Below, piece by piece: positions 14,999 through 24,025 of a DNA stretch of 64,000 bases. Within the stretch, counting starts at the first letter, position 1. Each line of letters starts with the position of its first letter. The stretch is from positions 186,001 through 250,000 of the forward strand of contig NZ_JAPIVS010000004.1 of NCBI RefSeq assembly GCF_026239695.1, written 5' to 3'. This DNA is from Pedobacter sp. MC2016-15. Its GTDB lineage: Bacteria > Bacteroidota > Bacteroidia > Sphingobacteriales > Sphingobacteriaceae. The translations under genes were made by a program, and so were the position numbers. The notes under the pieces are model-generated. The model was given only the letters and a program-made list of their open reading frames with translations, had not been told where the DNA came from and did no database searches.

Positions 14999-17143
14999 AT
15001 GAAACTACTCTACTTTCTCTTTTTATTCCTGTTTTCTTTCAACTCCCTGGCCCAGCAAAAGGGCAGGATTCTGGTAAGTGATCTTTATCAGATTAAAACT
15101 GCTTCAAATATCAAATTCTCTCCGGATGGGAAATGGTATATCTATAGTGTTCAGTCAATTGTGCCAAACGATGACCAGAAGTCTGAATATGATTATCAGT
15201 ATCAGTGGTTTCTGGCCCCGGCAGATTTAAGTGCTGCTCCGCGTGCCATTACCAATAACAAAGAGAACACTGCCGTAGCCTGCTGGTCTGCCGATGGCAA
15301 ACAACTGTTTTTTACAAGAACAGTGAAAGGGAAATCCCAGTTGTTCAGCCTGCCGCTGAATGGTGGGGAAGCAAAACAATTAACCGATTTCCGTTATGCA
15401 ACGGCAAGTCCGGTTGTAAGTCCCGATGGAAAAATCCTGATTTTTTCTGCTTCAGTCAGTACAGAAGAACTGCTGAAAGACTCAGTGCTGAATGCTGCTA
15501 AAAACGCTCCCTTGTGGAACGCAGAGAAACCAGGGCTAAATGCTGAGGCCATCTATCATAACCAGGCCAAAGGAAATGCCGATGGCTCTCTTGCAGAAAT
15601 CAGAACCTATTTACAGCAAAATGAGAAGGATAAAAAAGCGAAGGTGTTCAACAGGCTCAATTTTCAGGGAGAAGCGGCTACTAATCCCGAGCTGAGATAT
15701 ATTCAGTTGTTTAGCTTATCATTGCTGAAAGCGGATGCGCAACCTGTAGCCCTGACAGGCGGTTTCTATAGCTATAGCCTGGCTGATATCAGTCCTGACA
15801 GTAAATACCTTGTGATCAATGCTGATCTGAACCCTGAAAAGCATCCCGACAGGTCTCAGGAATCGGCTGTCTACAAGATGCCTGTTTCGGGAGGAACGCC
15901 GGAACTGATTTTGAGCGAATCTGCATATCGCTATAATGCGGGAAATATCTCTCCCGATGGCAAATGGCTCATTTATCAAACGCAGCCTGCTGCAGGAGTA
16001 AACATCAGCAGAACATTTGTCTATAATTTTGGCAACAAGGAAACAATCAGCCTTGCAATGGACCGCAATCTGGATGCACTGACCTGGAGCACAGATAATA
16101 AATCTGTATATTTTCTGGCATCTTCCAATGGTGGCAACGTTGTTTACAAATATAACCTCTCTACAAAAAACATAGCAAGACTATCAGATTTTGATAGTGG
16201 GATTACTTCATTTGACATCAGCAAGTCGCAGCTGGTATACACCAGGCTTACTGTAGCTGATCCCTCTGAAGTATACCTGGCCGATCTGCAGAATAAAAAC
16301 CCTAAAGTAATTACGCAACTGAATACCGCATGGCTGGCCACAAAACAGCTGAATTTTCCTGTTAAAAAGACATTTACAAATGAGCTGGGCATGGAGGTAG
16401 AATATTGGGTGATGAAACCGGCAGCGATGGAAGCAGGAAAAAAATATCCGGTCATGCTGGAAATCCACGGTGGCCCCTCTGCGATGTGGGGACCAGGGGA
16501 GGCAAGTATGTGGCATGAATTTCAGTACTATACCGGTATGGGATATGGGTTGGTATATAGCAATCCCCGTGGCTCGGGTGGCTATGGTGAAACGTTTTTG
16601 CGTGGCAATGTGAAAGACTGGGGGGATGGACCAACAAGGGATGTCCTTAAAGCACTGGACCTTACCATTGCCGAAGGCTGGGCGGACACCACACAGCAAT
16701 TTATTACCGGAGGATCTTATGCCGGATATCTTACCGCCTGGATCGTAGGTCATACCAACAGGTTTAAGGCGGCCTGCGCGCAGCGTGGTGTGTATGAACT
16801 GAGTACATTCTTTGGTGAGGGCAATGCCTGGCGGCTGGTACCGAATTACTTTGGCGGATATCCATGGGAGAGCAATGTGGCTGATTTGCTGAAAGCGCAA
16901 TCCCCGTTCACCTATGTGGATAAAATTCATACCCCGCTGATCATCTTCCATGGAGAAAATGACCTGAGGACGGGTGTTATACAATCTGAAATGATGTACA
17001 AGGCGCTGAAAGTGCTGGGACGTGACGTAGAATATGTAAGACATCCGGGGGGTACCCATGAGCTGACACGTTCAGGAAATAACAGGCAGCGTGTGGATCA
17101 GATGTTGCGAACGATGGAGTTCTTTGAGCGTTACAAAAAATGA
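14999..17143 (+). CDS. Secreted S9-family prolyl oligopeptidase-like peptidase
   Basis: 714 aa from the Met at 14999, chosen because it begins the signal peptide MKLLYFLFLFLFSFNSLAQ. An N-terminal beta-propeller (repeated SPDGK motifs, as in DPP-IV and acylaminoacyl peptidases) precedes an alpha/beta-hydrolase domain with EIHGGP, nucleophile in GGSYAGY (Ser573), Asp in GENDLRTG and His in GGTHELTR. It should cleave peptides, often after Pro or Ala, in the periplasm or at the cell surface. Its stop overlaps the start of the MFS gene by 4 nt, so the two are coupled. Confidence 0.92.
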   Translation: MKLLYFLFLFLFSFNSLAQQKGRILVSDLYQIKTASNIKFSPDGKWYIYSVQSIVPNDDQKSEYDYQYQWFLAPADLSAAPRAITNNKENTAVACWSADGKQLFFTRTVKGKSQLFSLPLNGGEAKQLTDFRYATASPVVSPDGKILIFSASVSTEELLKDSVLNAAKNAPLWNAEKPGLNAEAIYHNQAKGNADGSLAEIRTYLQQNEKDKKAKVFNRLNFQGEAATNPELRYIQLFSLSLLKADAQPVALTGGFYSYSLADISPDSKYLVINADLNPEKHPDRSQESAVYKMPVSGGTPELILSESAYRYNAGNISPDGKWLIYQTQPAAGVNISRTFVYNFGNKETISLAMDRNLDALTWSTDNKSVYFLASSNGGNVVYKYNLSTKNIARLSDFDSGITSFDISKSQLVYTRLTVADPSEVYLADLQNKNPKVITQLNTAWLATKQLNFPVKKTFTNELGMEVEYWVMKPAAMEAGKKYPVMLEIHGGPSAMWGPGEASMWHEFQYYTGMGYGLVYSNPRGSGGYGETFLRGNVKDWGDGPTRDVLKALDLTIAEGWADTTQQFITGGSYAGYLTAWIVGHTNRFKAACAQRGVYELSTFFGEGNAWRLVPNYFGGYPWESNVADLLKAQSPFTYVDKIHTPLIIFHGENDLRTGVIQSEMMYKALKVLGRDVEYVRHPGGTHELTRSGNNRQRVDQMLRTMEFFERYKK

Positions 17144-18345
17144 TAAACAATCTTGTTACTACCTATAAAGAGTCATTTTCTGGATTAAGCCGCGAAACCT
17201 GGATACTGAGCACAGTGATGTTCATTAACCGCTGCAGCAGTATGGCCGTGCCTTTCATGAGTCTGTACATGACACAATATCTGCACCGGCCGATGTCTGA
17301 CGCCGGACTGATCATTGCGCTTTTTGGTGCGGGCTCTCTTGTAGGTGCTTCAGTTGGCGGTAAACTTACGGATGTGATCGGCTTTGGTGCTGTGCAGATT
17401 TATTCTTCGATTCTTTCAGGGGTGTTTTTTATCCTGTTCTCTACCATTACCCATTTTGAGATGCTTTGTGTCTTCACCTTGCTGATTAGTTTCTTCTCCG
17501 AAGCCTTTAAACCTGCAAACTATGCTGCAATTGCAGTGTATGCCGCTCCGGGAACGCTGACAAGGTCATATTCCCTCAACAGACTGAGCAATAATCTTGG
17601 CTTTGCCATAGGCAGTGGTATAGGGGGCATGATCGCTTCATTCAGCTACCCATTGTTATTTATTGTAGATGGAAGTGTAAGTGTACTTTCGGGTATCGCC
17701 ATTTTTATTGTCCTGCCGGCGGGACGAGCTGTACTGAAAACTGCTGCTGATAAGCTACAACATGCTGCTGTAGCCAAGCCATGGAAGGATGTGCTTTTTA
17801 TGAAATTCCTGCTGCTGAATGTCATGCTGACGACATGTTTTTTTCTGCTCTTCAGGGTAGTTCCTATTTTTTATAAAGAAGTATGGCACATCGATGAATT
17901 CTGGATAGGAATGATTCTGGGATCGAACGGATTGATCATTGCGCTTTTTGAAATGGTAATGATCAGCAAAATTGAGAATAAGAAATCGCCCATTCAGTAT
18001 ATCATTATGGGGGTGCTGATGATTGCCGCGTCTTACCTTATTTTGTTAATGCCCGGGATGATACCTGTGCTTTCGGCAGTTCTGGTGACCATGACGTTTA
18101 CGATCGGAGAGATGCTGGCGCTACCCTTTATCAATACATTTGTGATGAGCCGCACGAATGACCATAACAGAGGACAGTATGCTGCGGGATATTCGATGAG
18201 CTGGTCGGTATCGCAGGTCGTTGGCCCATCTGCAGGATTTTATCTGGCAGAAATGTTTGGCTATAACTGGCTATGGATCGGGCTGATACTGCTGTTGTTG
18301 TTATGTGCCTGGGGATTTAAATTGCTGGGCCGGAATATGGACTAA
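17140..18345 (+). CDS. MFS transporter (MdtH/DHA1-like)
   Basis: 401 aa with 12 hydrophobic helices. The loop GGKLTDVIGFGAV between helices 2 and 3 corresponds to the MFS signature, and helix 1 begins at about residue 20. It overlaps the peptidase gene by 4 nt (ATGA). The coupling suggests import of peptides or amino acids released by the S9 peptidase, or export of a toxic peptide; both are guesses, since MdtH-like proteins are usually drug exporters. Confidence 0.8.
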   Translation: MINNLVTTYKESFSGLSRETWILSTVMFINRCSSMAVPFMSLYMTQYLHRPMSDAGLIIALFGAGSLVGASVGGKLTDVIGFGAVQIYSSILSGVFFILFSTITHFEMLCVFTLLISFFSEAFKPANYAAIAVYAAPGTLTRSYSLNRLSNNLGFAIGSGIGGMIASFSYPLLFIVDGSVSVLSGIAIFIVLPAGRAVLKTAADKLQHAAVAKPWKDVLFMKFLLLNVMLTTCFFLLFRVVPIFYKEVWHIDEFWIGMILGSNGLIIALFEMVMISKIENKKSPIQYIIMGVLMIAASYLILLMPGMIPVLSAVLVTMTFTIGEMLALPFINTFVMSRTNDHNRGQYAAGYSMSWSVSQVVGPSAGFYLAEMFGYNWLWIGLILLLLLCAWGFKLLGRNMD

Positions 18346-18412
18346 ATTTTGCTGTGAATTAAATTGTTTAATTAAACATTTTCAACGCTCATAAAACTAA
18401 AAAAAAGACAAT

Positions 18413-18829
18413 ATGAAACGTAATGCAACAGCCGTTTGGAATGGCACCATTAAAGAAGGTAAAGGTACGTTAACCACTGACAGTACTGTATTAAATCAGA
18501 CACAATATTCATTCGCCAGCCGATTTGCTGAGGGTGTTGGTACAAATCCTGAGGAACTGATGGCAGCTGCACATGCAGGCTGTTTTACCATGAAATTAAG
18601 CCTGGATCTGACAGAAGCAGGTTTTACCCCAACTTCGCTGGAAACTAAAGCGACAATAACTTTAGATACCAATACAGGCACGATCACTACTTCAAACCTG
18701 GTGCTTAAAGCCAGCATTCCTGATATCACTGAAGAGCAATTTAAAGAAATTACAGCTGGTGCCAAAGCTAACTGTCCTGTAAGTAAAGCTTACAATCTGG
18801 ATATTACTTTGGACGCTACGTTAGTGTAA
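18413..18829 (+). CDS. OsmC-family peroxiredoxin
   Basis: 138 aa. The two catalytic cysteines are in AAHAGCFTM (about residue 57) and ANCPVSKAY (about residue 122), with the N-terminal TAVWNGTIKEGKGT strand typical of OsmC proper (as opposed to Ohr). OsmC reduces organic and hydrogen peroxides in the cytoplasm. It has its own 67-nt leader and ends at an intrinsic terminator. A second OsmC-like gene lies at 47.8 kb and belongs to a different subgroup. Confidence 0.9.
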   Translation: MKRNATAVWNGTIKEGKGTLTTDSTVLNQTQYSFASRFAEGVGTNPEELMAAAHAGCFTMKLSLDLTEAGFTPTSLETKATITLDTNTGTITTSNLVLKASIPDITEEQFKEITAGAKANCPVSKAYNLDITLDATLV

Positions 18830-18846
18830 TTTTTATATCATGCAGA

Positions 18847-18878
18847 AAACAAGGGACCTCATGTTCCTTGTTTTTTTA
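18847..18878 (+). terminator. Intrinsic terminator after osmC
   Basis: Stem AAACAAGG (18847-18854) with CCTTGTTT (18866-18873) and a T-run continuing past the stem. Confidence 0.85.
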
Positions 18879-18888
18879 TTTCCGGGCA

Positions 18889-19014
18889 TTACTCCTTCGG
18901 TTGATAAACGATATTCCTTACGATCAGAAAAACAACGAACAGTGCCAGCAGGATAATCATAATTTCGGCGGTCCCGACATTGACGCCGCCCATCATAAAA
19001 AGGAATATACTCAT
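18889..19014 (-). CDS. Small membrane protein (41 aa)
   Basis: Read on the minus strand from ATG 19014 to TAA 18889: a short N terminus with MMGGVNVG, one strongly hydrophobic helix (EIMIILLALFVVFLIVRNI) and the tail VYQPKE. One helix flanked by an acidic residue and a basic exit segment is typical of a genuine small inner-membrane protein. It has no recognised family. The gap between osmC and the next gene would otherwise be empty, which favours a real gene. Confidence 0.5.
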   Translation of the reverse strand: MSIFLFMMGGVNVGTAEIMIILLALFVVFLIVRNIVYQPKE

Positions 19015-19139
19015 AGATTTTTTGTTAACGTGGTTAATATATCGATTTAGTCATAAAGGCCATTTTATATTTTAATCTTTAACCAAACAATACAGCCTTT
19101 CATTCCTTTTACCAGTATAGATTTCTAAAGAAGTAAATT

Positions 19140-19556
19140 ATGGACAGATTAGTAATAGAATCGATATTAGCCGATGTTGATGAAATATATTTATCAAACG
19201 ACAGTGACAAAGCGGAGCTGAATCCATCGATCATTCTTGGTTTCAAGGCAGGGAATTCGGATCAGATCATCAGTGCGTTTGAGGCCTTGAAAAGTGTAGC
19301 TCAGGATGACAATGTGGAGCTGATCATTTGCCGGACACTTGTTTCAGGTATTTACGATCTTGAAATAAAAACCGATGCGCTTGACGAGCCTGTGAGAATA
19401 TTGAATAAGGTGATTTCTGCTGAACTACTTTCAGCGATAGAAAGCCAGCTTCAGAAAAGCAAGAAGATTGTATTGGGCACCAATGTGTCTGAAGAAGAAA
19501 ACTGGATATTGGTAAATGCAGCGCAGGTAAAAGAATGCGCCATTAAGGAAGGGTAG
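19140..19556 (+). CDS. Hypothetical protein (138 aa)
   Basis: An acidic soluble protein without signal peptide or membrane segment; it alternates helix- and strand-like stretches (LVIESILADVDEIYL, VRILNKVISAELLSAIESQL, EENWILVNAAQV). I do not recognise it. An imperfect hairpin right at its stop (19552-19573) could end its transcript. It is alone on this strand. Confidence 0.6.
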   Translation: MDRLVIESILADVDEIYLSNDSDKAELNPSIILGFKAGNSDQIISAFEALKSVAQDDNVELIICRTLVSGIYDLEIKTDALDEPVRILNKVISAELLSAIESQLQKSKKIVLGTNVSEEENWILVNAAQVKECAIKEG

Positions 19557-19580
19557 CGCCAAAAGGCGTTACCATTTTAC
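19552..19580 (+). terminator. Weak terminator hairpin after the 138-aa hypothetical gene
   Basis: GGTAGCGCC (19552-19560) pairs with GGCGTTACC (19565-19573) with one G-T pair and an AAAA loop; ATTTTACTT follows, so the T-tract is poor. Confidence 0.45.
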
Positions 19581-19613
19581 TTATTCATCAGGAAGCCTCA
19601 GTTATTATCGCAT

Positions 19614-19635
19614 AAAAAAAGCCCCGGTGGAGCTT
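19614..19635 (-). terminator. Intrinsic terminator after the PUR-like gene
   Basis: Read on the minus strand: AAGCTCC-acc-GGGGCTT with one G-T pair, then seven T (plus-strand A-run 19614-19620). It lies 19 nt beyond the stop of the minus-strand gene. Confidence 0.75.
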
Positions 19636-19653
19636 CTGAATGGATTTGAATGT

Positions 19654-19980
19654 CTAAAAAGAGTAGTCGTCACTGATGCCCTTTACCGCAGCCTCATGGT
19701 TCTCAGAATATTCGTAGCGTTTTTCTACCACATCCTGATGAGTTTTGATATAATCTACAGTTTCGTTTAAACCTTCCACAAACTTCTCAAAGTCTTCTTT
19801 ATAAAGGAAGATTTTATGTTTTACAAATACACCATCCTCCAGTCTTTTCTTGCTTTCAGTGAGAGTCAGATAATAGTCGCCTGAGCGAGTAGCTTTCACG
19901 TCGAAAAAATATGTTCTCTTACCGGCCCTTACTTTTTTAGAAAAAACCTCTTCTCTCTCTTTGTTGTCAAATTCTCCCAT
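19654..19980 (-). CDS. DUF3276 protein, PUR-alpha-like nucleic-acid-binding domain
   Basis: 108 aa. The sequence GKRTYFFDVKATRSGDYYLTLTESKK, followed by KHKIFLYKEDFEKFVEGLNETVDYI, matches DUF3276, the bacterial single-repeat version of the eukaryotic PUR-alpha domain, which dimerises to form a whip-like fold binding single-stranded DNA or RNA. A relative in Borrelia (BpuR) is a DNA/RNA-binding regulator. The function in Bacteroidetes is not established. The gene is monocistronic, upstream of the ABC exporter stop on the same strand. Confidence 0.85.
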   Translation of the reverse strand: MGEFDNKEREEVFSKKVRAGKRTYFFDVKATRSGDYYLTLTESKKRLEDGVFVKHKIFLYKEDFEKFVEGLNETVDYIKTHQDVVEKRYEYSENHEAAVKGISDDYSF

Positions 19981-20048
19981 GTTTGGTATTGCGTTGGTTT
20001 TGGTTCGGGTAAATATAAACTATTAATCAGTAAAGATCAAAATAGAAA

Positions 20049-21839
20049 TTAAAGAGATTTATTTTCTTCTTCCAATAACTGGTTTAAAAACATTTCTTCA
20101 TAGATACCATGCAGATTCAACAGTTCATCATGGGTACCCTGCTCTGCGATCCTTCCTTCATCGAGTACGATGATTTTATCTGCTTTTTTGATGGTAGAAA
20201 TCCTATGCGCAATCAGGATACTTGTCTTTCCTTTCATGACATTCCCCAGGTTTGTCAGGATTTCTTCTTCCGTCCTCGTGTCTACCGCTGAAAGGCAATC
20301 GTCGAAGATCAGGATCTTAGGTTCTTTAATCAATGCGCGGGCAATCGATACCCGCTGTTTTTGTCCGCCGGAAAGGGTGATTCCGCGCTCGCCGAGCATC
20401 GTATCAAACTGCAGTTCAAAGTCCATAATGTTATGGTATACTGCTGCATTCCGGGCTGCACTTTCTATCTCGGCATCTGTCACACTATCCAGACCAAAAG
20501 CGATATTGTTACGGATATTATCTGAAAAGAGAAAAACCTCCTGTGGTACAAAGCCTACCTGGTTTCTGAAAGAATTGAGATTGATATCTGAAAGTGATTG
20601 TCCATCAATAAAGATGCTGCCCGAATCGGCATCATACATTCTCATGATCAGGTTGGCAAGTGTGGATTTTCCTGACCCTGTGCGGCCTATGACTGCCACA
20701 AACTGGCCTTCTTCAATGGTAAACGAAACATCTTTCAAGGCCTCAATACCTGTATCCTGGTAAGTGAAATTTACATTTTCAAAACTGATCTTTCCGGTGA
20801 TTTCTCCTGCGGGATTTGTTCCTGAACGGATGTCAGGTTTTAATTCCAGAAACTCATTGATCCTTTTTTGTGACGCTGCGGCACGCTGGATGAGTGTGGT
20901 TACCCATCCCAGCATTGTAACAGGGAAGGTCAGCTGGTTAACGTAGACAATAAATTCTGCAATGTTCCCTGCCGTAATGGAACCATCGAGTACCTGCTCA
21001 CCTCCAATGTACACAGTAAGGATGGTGCTTAATCCCACAAGCAATAGCATGGTAGGGTAAAAAAGCGCCTGCACACGCACCAGGCTCATTGCATTGGTCT
21101 TATAGCCATCACTTTCACGGGCAAAGATTTCACGGGTATAATCTTCGCGCACATAGGATTTGATGACCCTGATCCCCGAAAAGCGCTCCTGAACAAAACT
21201 GGACAGTCGTGAAAGCTGCTCCTGGATCTGCTCACTCTTATGGTTGATCTGTGTATTTACGTAGTAGATAATAATCACGAGCACCGGCAGGGGCAGCAGA
21301 CAGTAAGTGGCCAGCCGGGGGTTCACCGAATACATGGAGGTAACGATAAGTACAAATAACACCAATGTGTTGATCGCATACATGATGGCCGGACCTACAT
21401 ACATCCGTACCCTGTTTACATCTTCGGTAGCCCTGTTCATCAGGTCTCCGGTATTGTTCCTGCGGTAAAAGCCCAGGCTCAGTTCCTGATAATGTGCGTA
21501 GATCTCATTTTTCATGTCGTACTCAATATGTCTCGACATGAGAATAAGTGTCTGCCTCATGAAAAAGAGAAAGAGGCCACGTAGCAGGTACAGTATTAAA
21601 ACCAGTGTGCCGAAATAGAAAAGACTATAGCTGAAAATATCGTAGATGATCTGTTGTCTTTCAAAACCATTGAACAGGCCATAGATCTGGATGTTTTCTG
21701 TGATCAGGTTAAATGCATGTCCAATGACCTGCGCGGGGATCACTCCAAAGATGTTGGAAATGATCACAAAAAACACCCCCGGAACAATCCACCATTTATA
21801 TTTATAAAAGTATTTATTGAGAAAAAGAAGGTGCTTCAT
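20049..21839 (-). CDS. ABC exporter, fused permease and ATPase (MsbA-like)
   Basis: 596 aa half-transporter. Six transmembrane helices occupy about residues 15-320. The ATPase follows with Walker A GRTGSGKST (about residue 380), the signature LSGGQKQR, Walker B ILIFDDCLSAVD and the switch His in LIAHR. It would work as a homodimer. The arrangement is that of MsbA/LmrA exporters of lipids or drugs; no lipid-specific marker can be read. It is monocistronic and has a good -7 promoter element only 7 nt before the ATG. Confidence 0.92.
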   Translation of the reverse strand: MKHLLFLNKYFYKYKWWIVPGVFFVIISNIFGVIPAQVIGHAFNLITENIQIYGLFNGFERQQIIYDIFSYSLFYFGTLVLILYLLRGLFLFFMRQTLILMSRHIEYDMKNEIYAHYQELSLGFYRRNNTGDLMNRATEDVNRVRMYVGPAIMYAINTLVLFVLIVTSMYSVNPRLATYCLLPLPVLVIIIYYVNTQINHKSEQIQEQLSRLSSFVQERFSGIRVIKSYVREDYTREIFARESDGYKTNAMSLVRVQALFYPTMLLLVGLSTILTVYIGGEQVLDGSITAGNIAEFIVYVNQLTFPVTMLGWVTTLIQRAAASQKRINEFLELKPDIRSGTNPAGEITGKISFENVNFTYQDTGIEALKDVSFTIEEGQFVAVIGRTGSGKSTLANLIMRMYDADSGSIFIDGQSLSDINLNSFRNQVGFVPQEVFLFSDNIRNNIAFGLDSVTDAEIESAARNAAVYHNIMDFELQFDTMLGERGITLSGGQKQRVSIARALIKEPKILIFDDCLSAVDTRTEEEILTNLGNVMKGKTSILIAHRISTIKKADKIIVLDEGRIAEQGTHDELLNLHGIYEEMFLNQLLEEENKSL

Positions 21840-21846
21840 GTGTGGG

Positions 21847-21854
21847 CAAAGTTA
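21847..21854 (-). promoter_or_regulatory. -7 element of the ABC exporter promoter
   Basis: On the minus strand TAACTTTG, an exact TAnnTTTG, preceded 20 nt upstream by TTTC, close to the TTTG -33 box. It ends 7 nt before the ATG at 21839, so the mRNA would be leaderless or nearly so. Confidence 0.6.
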
Positions 21855-21918
21855 GCCAATTGAGGAGGATTTTTGAAAACTGTTTAGTTAAAACAATGTA
21901 ATTAATCTTTTTTATCAT

Positions 21919-21926
21919 TAGTTTTG
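21919..21926 (+). promoter_or_regulatory. -7 element upstream of the Leu/Val dehydrogenase gene
   Basis: TAGTTTTG fits TAnnTTTG and lies 25 nt before the ATG. The -33 box is not clear. Confidence 0.4.
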
Positions 21927-21951
21927 CAGACTGTTTGATAAACGAAATCAT

Positions 21952-23040
21952 ATGTCTGCTAAGAGTTCTGTGGTAACCTCAATTTTAGATCAGCTAAGCG
22001 CCCTAGGGCATAAAAAAGTGGTCTATTGCAGTGATCCTGATACAGGTTTGAAAGCAATAATTGCCATCCACGATACCACGCTGGGGCCTGCCTTGGGCGG
22101 CACACGGATGTGGAATTATGCCACTGAAACAGAAGCACTGGAAGACGTGCTGCGCTTATCGCGGAGTATGACCTACAAGGCAGCGATTACAGGGCTGAAT
22201 CTTGGTGGTGGTAAAGCGGTTATTATCGGTGATTCCAGAAAAGGTAAATCGGAGGCAATGATGCGCAGTTTCGGACGTTTTATTAAAAATCTTAACGGTG
22301 AGTTTATTACTGCTGAAGATTTGGGTACAACGACAAGAGACATGGAGTATATCGGCATGGAAACTAAGCACGTAACCGGAGTTCCTGAGTCTATCGGCGG
22401 TATGGGGGATCCATCTCCGGCGACGGCCAAAGGAATATTTCTGGGTATGAAAGCCTGCGTTAAGGAAGTGTTTGGAACAGATACTCTTGCAGGACGTTCT
22501 GTAGTAGTGCAGGGCATTGGCAATGCAGGAGAACATCTGGTAGAGTTGCTGAGGCAGGAAAACGTAGAGGTGTTTATCAGCGATATCAATGAAGAGCGTC
22601 TGCATCAGGTAGCACGCAAGTATAAAGCTAAGCCTGTTGACGCAGATAAGATCTTTGGACTGGATGTGGATATTTACGCGCCATGTGCATTGGGAGCTAC
22701 GGTAAACGACAGGACAATACCGCGGATGAAGTTTGCGATCATTGCCGGTTCTGCCAATAACCAGCTTGCTGATGAGCAGGTTCATGGTCAGCTGTTGCTG
22801 GAGAAGAATATTCTTTTTGCACCGGATTACCTGATTAATGCCGGCGGACTGATCAACTGCTATTCTGAACTGACAGGTTTCGGAAAAAAACGTACCATGC
22901 AGCTGACGGAAAACATTTACGATGCTACGCGCAATGTGATCAAAATGTCTAAAGCAGATAAAATACCTACCATCCTGGCGGCTAACAGGATTGTTGAAAA
23001 ACGAATAAGCGATATAAAGAAAATAAAATCATCATTTTAA
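21952..23040 (+). CDS. Glu/Leu/Phe/Val dehydrogenase (leucine dehydrogenase-like)
   Basis: 362 aa. The catalytic lysine region is NLGGGKAVI (about residue 84), followed by the Rossmann domain with VVQGIGNAGEHLVELL (GxGxxG near residue 190). The length fits leucine/valine dehydrogenases of the ELFV superfamily, which interconvert branched-chain amino acids and 2-oxo acids with NAD. It has the active-site GPALGGTRMW segment. nusB begins 33 nt downstream on the same strand. Confidence 0.9.
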   Translation: MSAKSSVVTSILDQLSALGHKKVVYCSDPDTGLKAIIAIHDTTLGPALGGTRMWNYATETEALEDVLRLSRSMTYKAAITGLNLGGGKAVIIGDSRKGKSEAMMRSFGRFIKNLNGEFITAEDLGTTTRDMEYIGMETKHVTGVPESIGGMGDPSPATAKGIFLGMKACVKEVFGTDTLAGRSVVVQGIGNAGEHLVELLRQENVEVFISDINEERLHQVARKYKAKPVDADKIFGLDVDIYAPCALGATVNDRTIPRMKFAIIAGSANNQLADEQVHGQLLLEKNILFAPDYLINAGGLINCYSELTGFGKKRTMQLTENIYDATRNVIKMSKADKIPTILAANRIVEKRISDIKKIKSSF

Positions 23041-23073
23041 TAACCGGTAATTTACCAACTCGTTCTTACATTC

Positions 23074-24024
23074 ATGTTAAATAGAAGGCACTTAAGAATC
23101 AAAGCTTTGCAAAACATTTTTGCATGGCAAATGACTGAAAAAAAAGATCTCAATTCTGCGAAGAAAGAATTGTTACTCAGTATTGATAATGTTTATGAGA
23201 TGTATGTCAGAATGCTGGCATTACTTTCTGAAATTACTGAATATACTGAGATTGATGCGATCGAAAGGTCTAACAAACACTTTCCGACGGCAGAAGATCT
23301 GAATCCCAACAAGAAGTTACTCACCAACAGGTTTATCGTGCTGCTGCAGCAGAACCCCGAGTTCAAAGCGGCCGTAAACAAGTACCAGATCAACTGGCAT
23401 GCCGATCCTGAATTTATCAAAACTATCTACAATAAATTAAAATCAACTCCTGAATATACTGCTTATCTGGATGATGCAGATGACAGCCTGGAAGGATCAA
23501 AAGAGATTATTAAATTTATCTTCAGGAAGATCATTCTGAAAAGCCAGAATATTATACAGGCTTTTGAAGATAAGTTTATCAACTGGTCTGTAGATAAGGA
23601 AGTGATGCAGGGAATGGTGGCGAAAACGCTGAAAAACTTTACTTCAGAGGATCCGTTCAAAAACAAGCTGACACCTATCAGTGCAGACTGGAAAGAAGAT
23701 GGAAAGTTTGTGGAAGATCTTTTTGTGTACACGCTGAAAAATAACAATGACTACCAGGCGCTGATCGCTGAACGTACGAAAAACTGGGAGTCTGAAAGGA
23801 TCGCCCTGATGGATACAATCCTGATGAAAATGGCGATTTGCGAGCTGATGAATTTCCCGTCTATCCCGGTAAAAGTAACGATCAACGAATACCTTGACCT
23901 ATCGAAAGATTACAGTACTCCGAAAAGTAATTCGTTTATTAACGGTATCTTGGACAAAATATTGAGCGACCTGAAACGTACCAACAGTATCAAAAAAGTA
24001 GGTCGCGGATTAATTGAAGAATAA
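23074..24024 (+). CDS. nusB: NusB-like transcription antitermination factor, long Bacteroidetes form
   Basis: 316 aa, about twice E. coli NusB (139 aa). The first helix RRHLRIKALQNIFAWQM and the C-terminal segment ALMDTILMKMAICEL...KVTINEYLDLSKDYS...FINGILDKIL are typical NusB halves, which bind boxA RNA with S10 during rRNA synthesis. Between them lies about 180 residues of extra mostly helical sequence with no recognised domain. It heads the conserved run nusB-DUF1573-yajC-ybbR-coaE. The stop overlaps by no bases with the next start 2 nt on. Confidence 0.88.
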   Translation: MLNRRHLRIKALQNIFAWQMTEKKDLNSAKKELLLSIDNVYEMYVRMLALLSEITEYTEIDAIERSNKHFPTAEDLNPNKKLLTNRFIVLLQQNPEFKAAVNKYQINWHADPEFIKTIYNKLKSTPEYTAYLDDADDSLEGSKEIIKFIFRKIILKSQNIIQAFEDKFINWSVDKEVMQGMVAKTLKNFTSEDPFKNKLTPISADWKEDGKFVEDLFVYTLKNNNDYQALIAERTKNWESERIALMDTILMKMAICELMNFPSIPVKVTINEYLDLSKDYSTPKSNSFINGILDKILSDLKRTNSIKKVGRGLIEE

Positions 24025-24025
24025 T

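Noticed and set aside
16208..17059. Long open frame on the minus strand across the S9 peptidase gene (283 codons).
   Set aside because: It mirrors the catalytic domain of the peptidase and encodes no recognisable motif; a composition shadow of the real gene.
22156..22785. Long minus-strand frame inside the Leu/Val dehydrogenase gene.
   Set aside because: Fully contained in a well-supported gene with no motif of its own.
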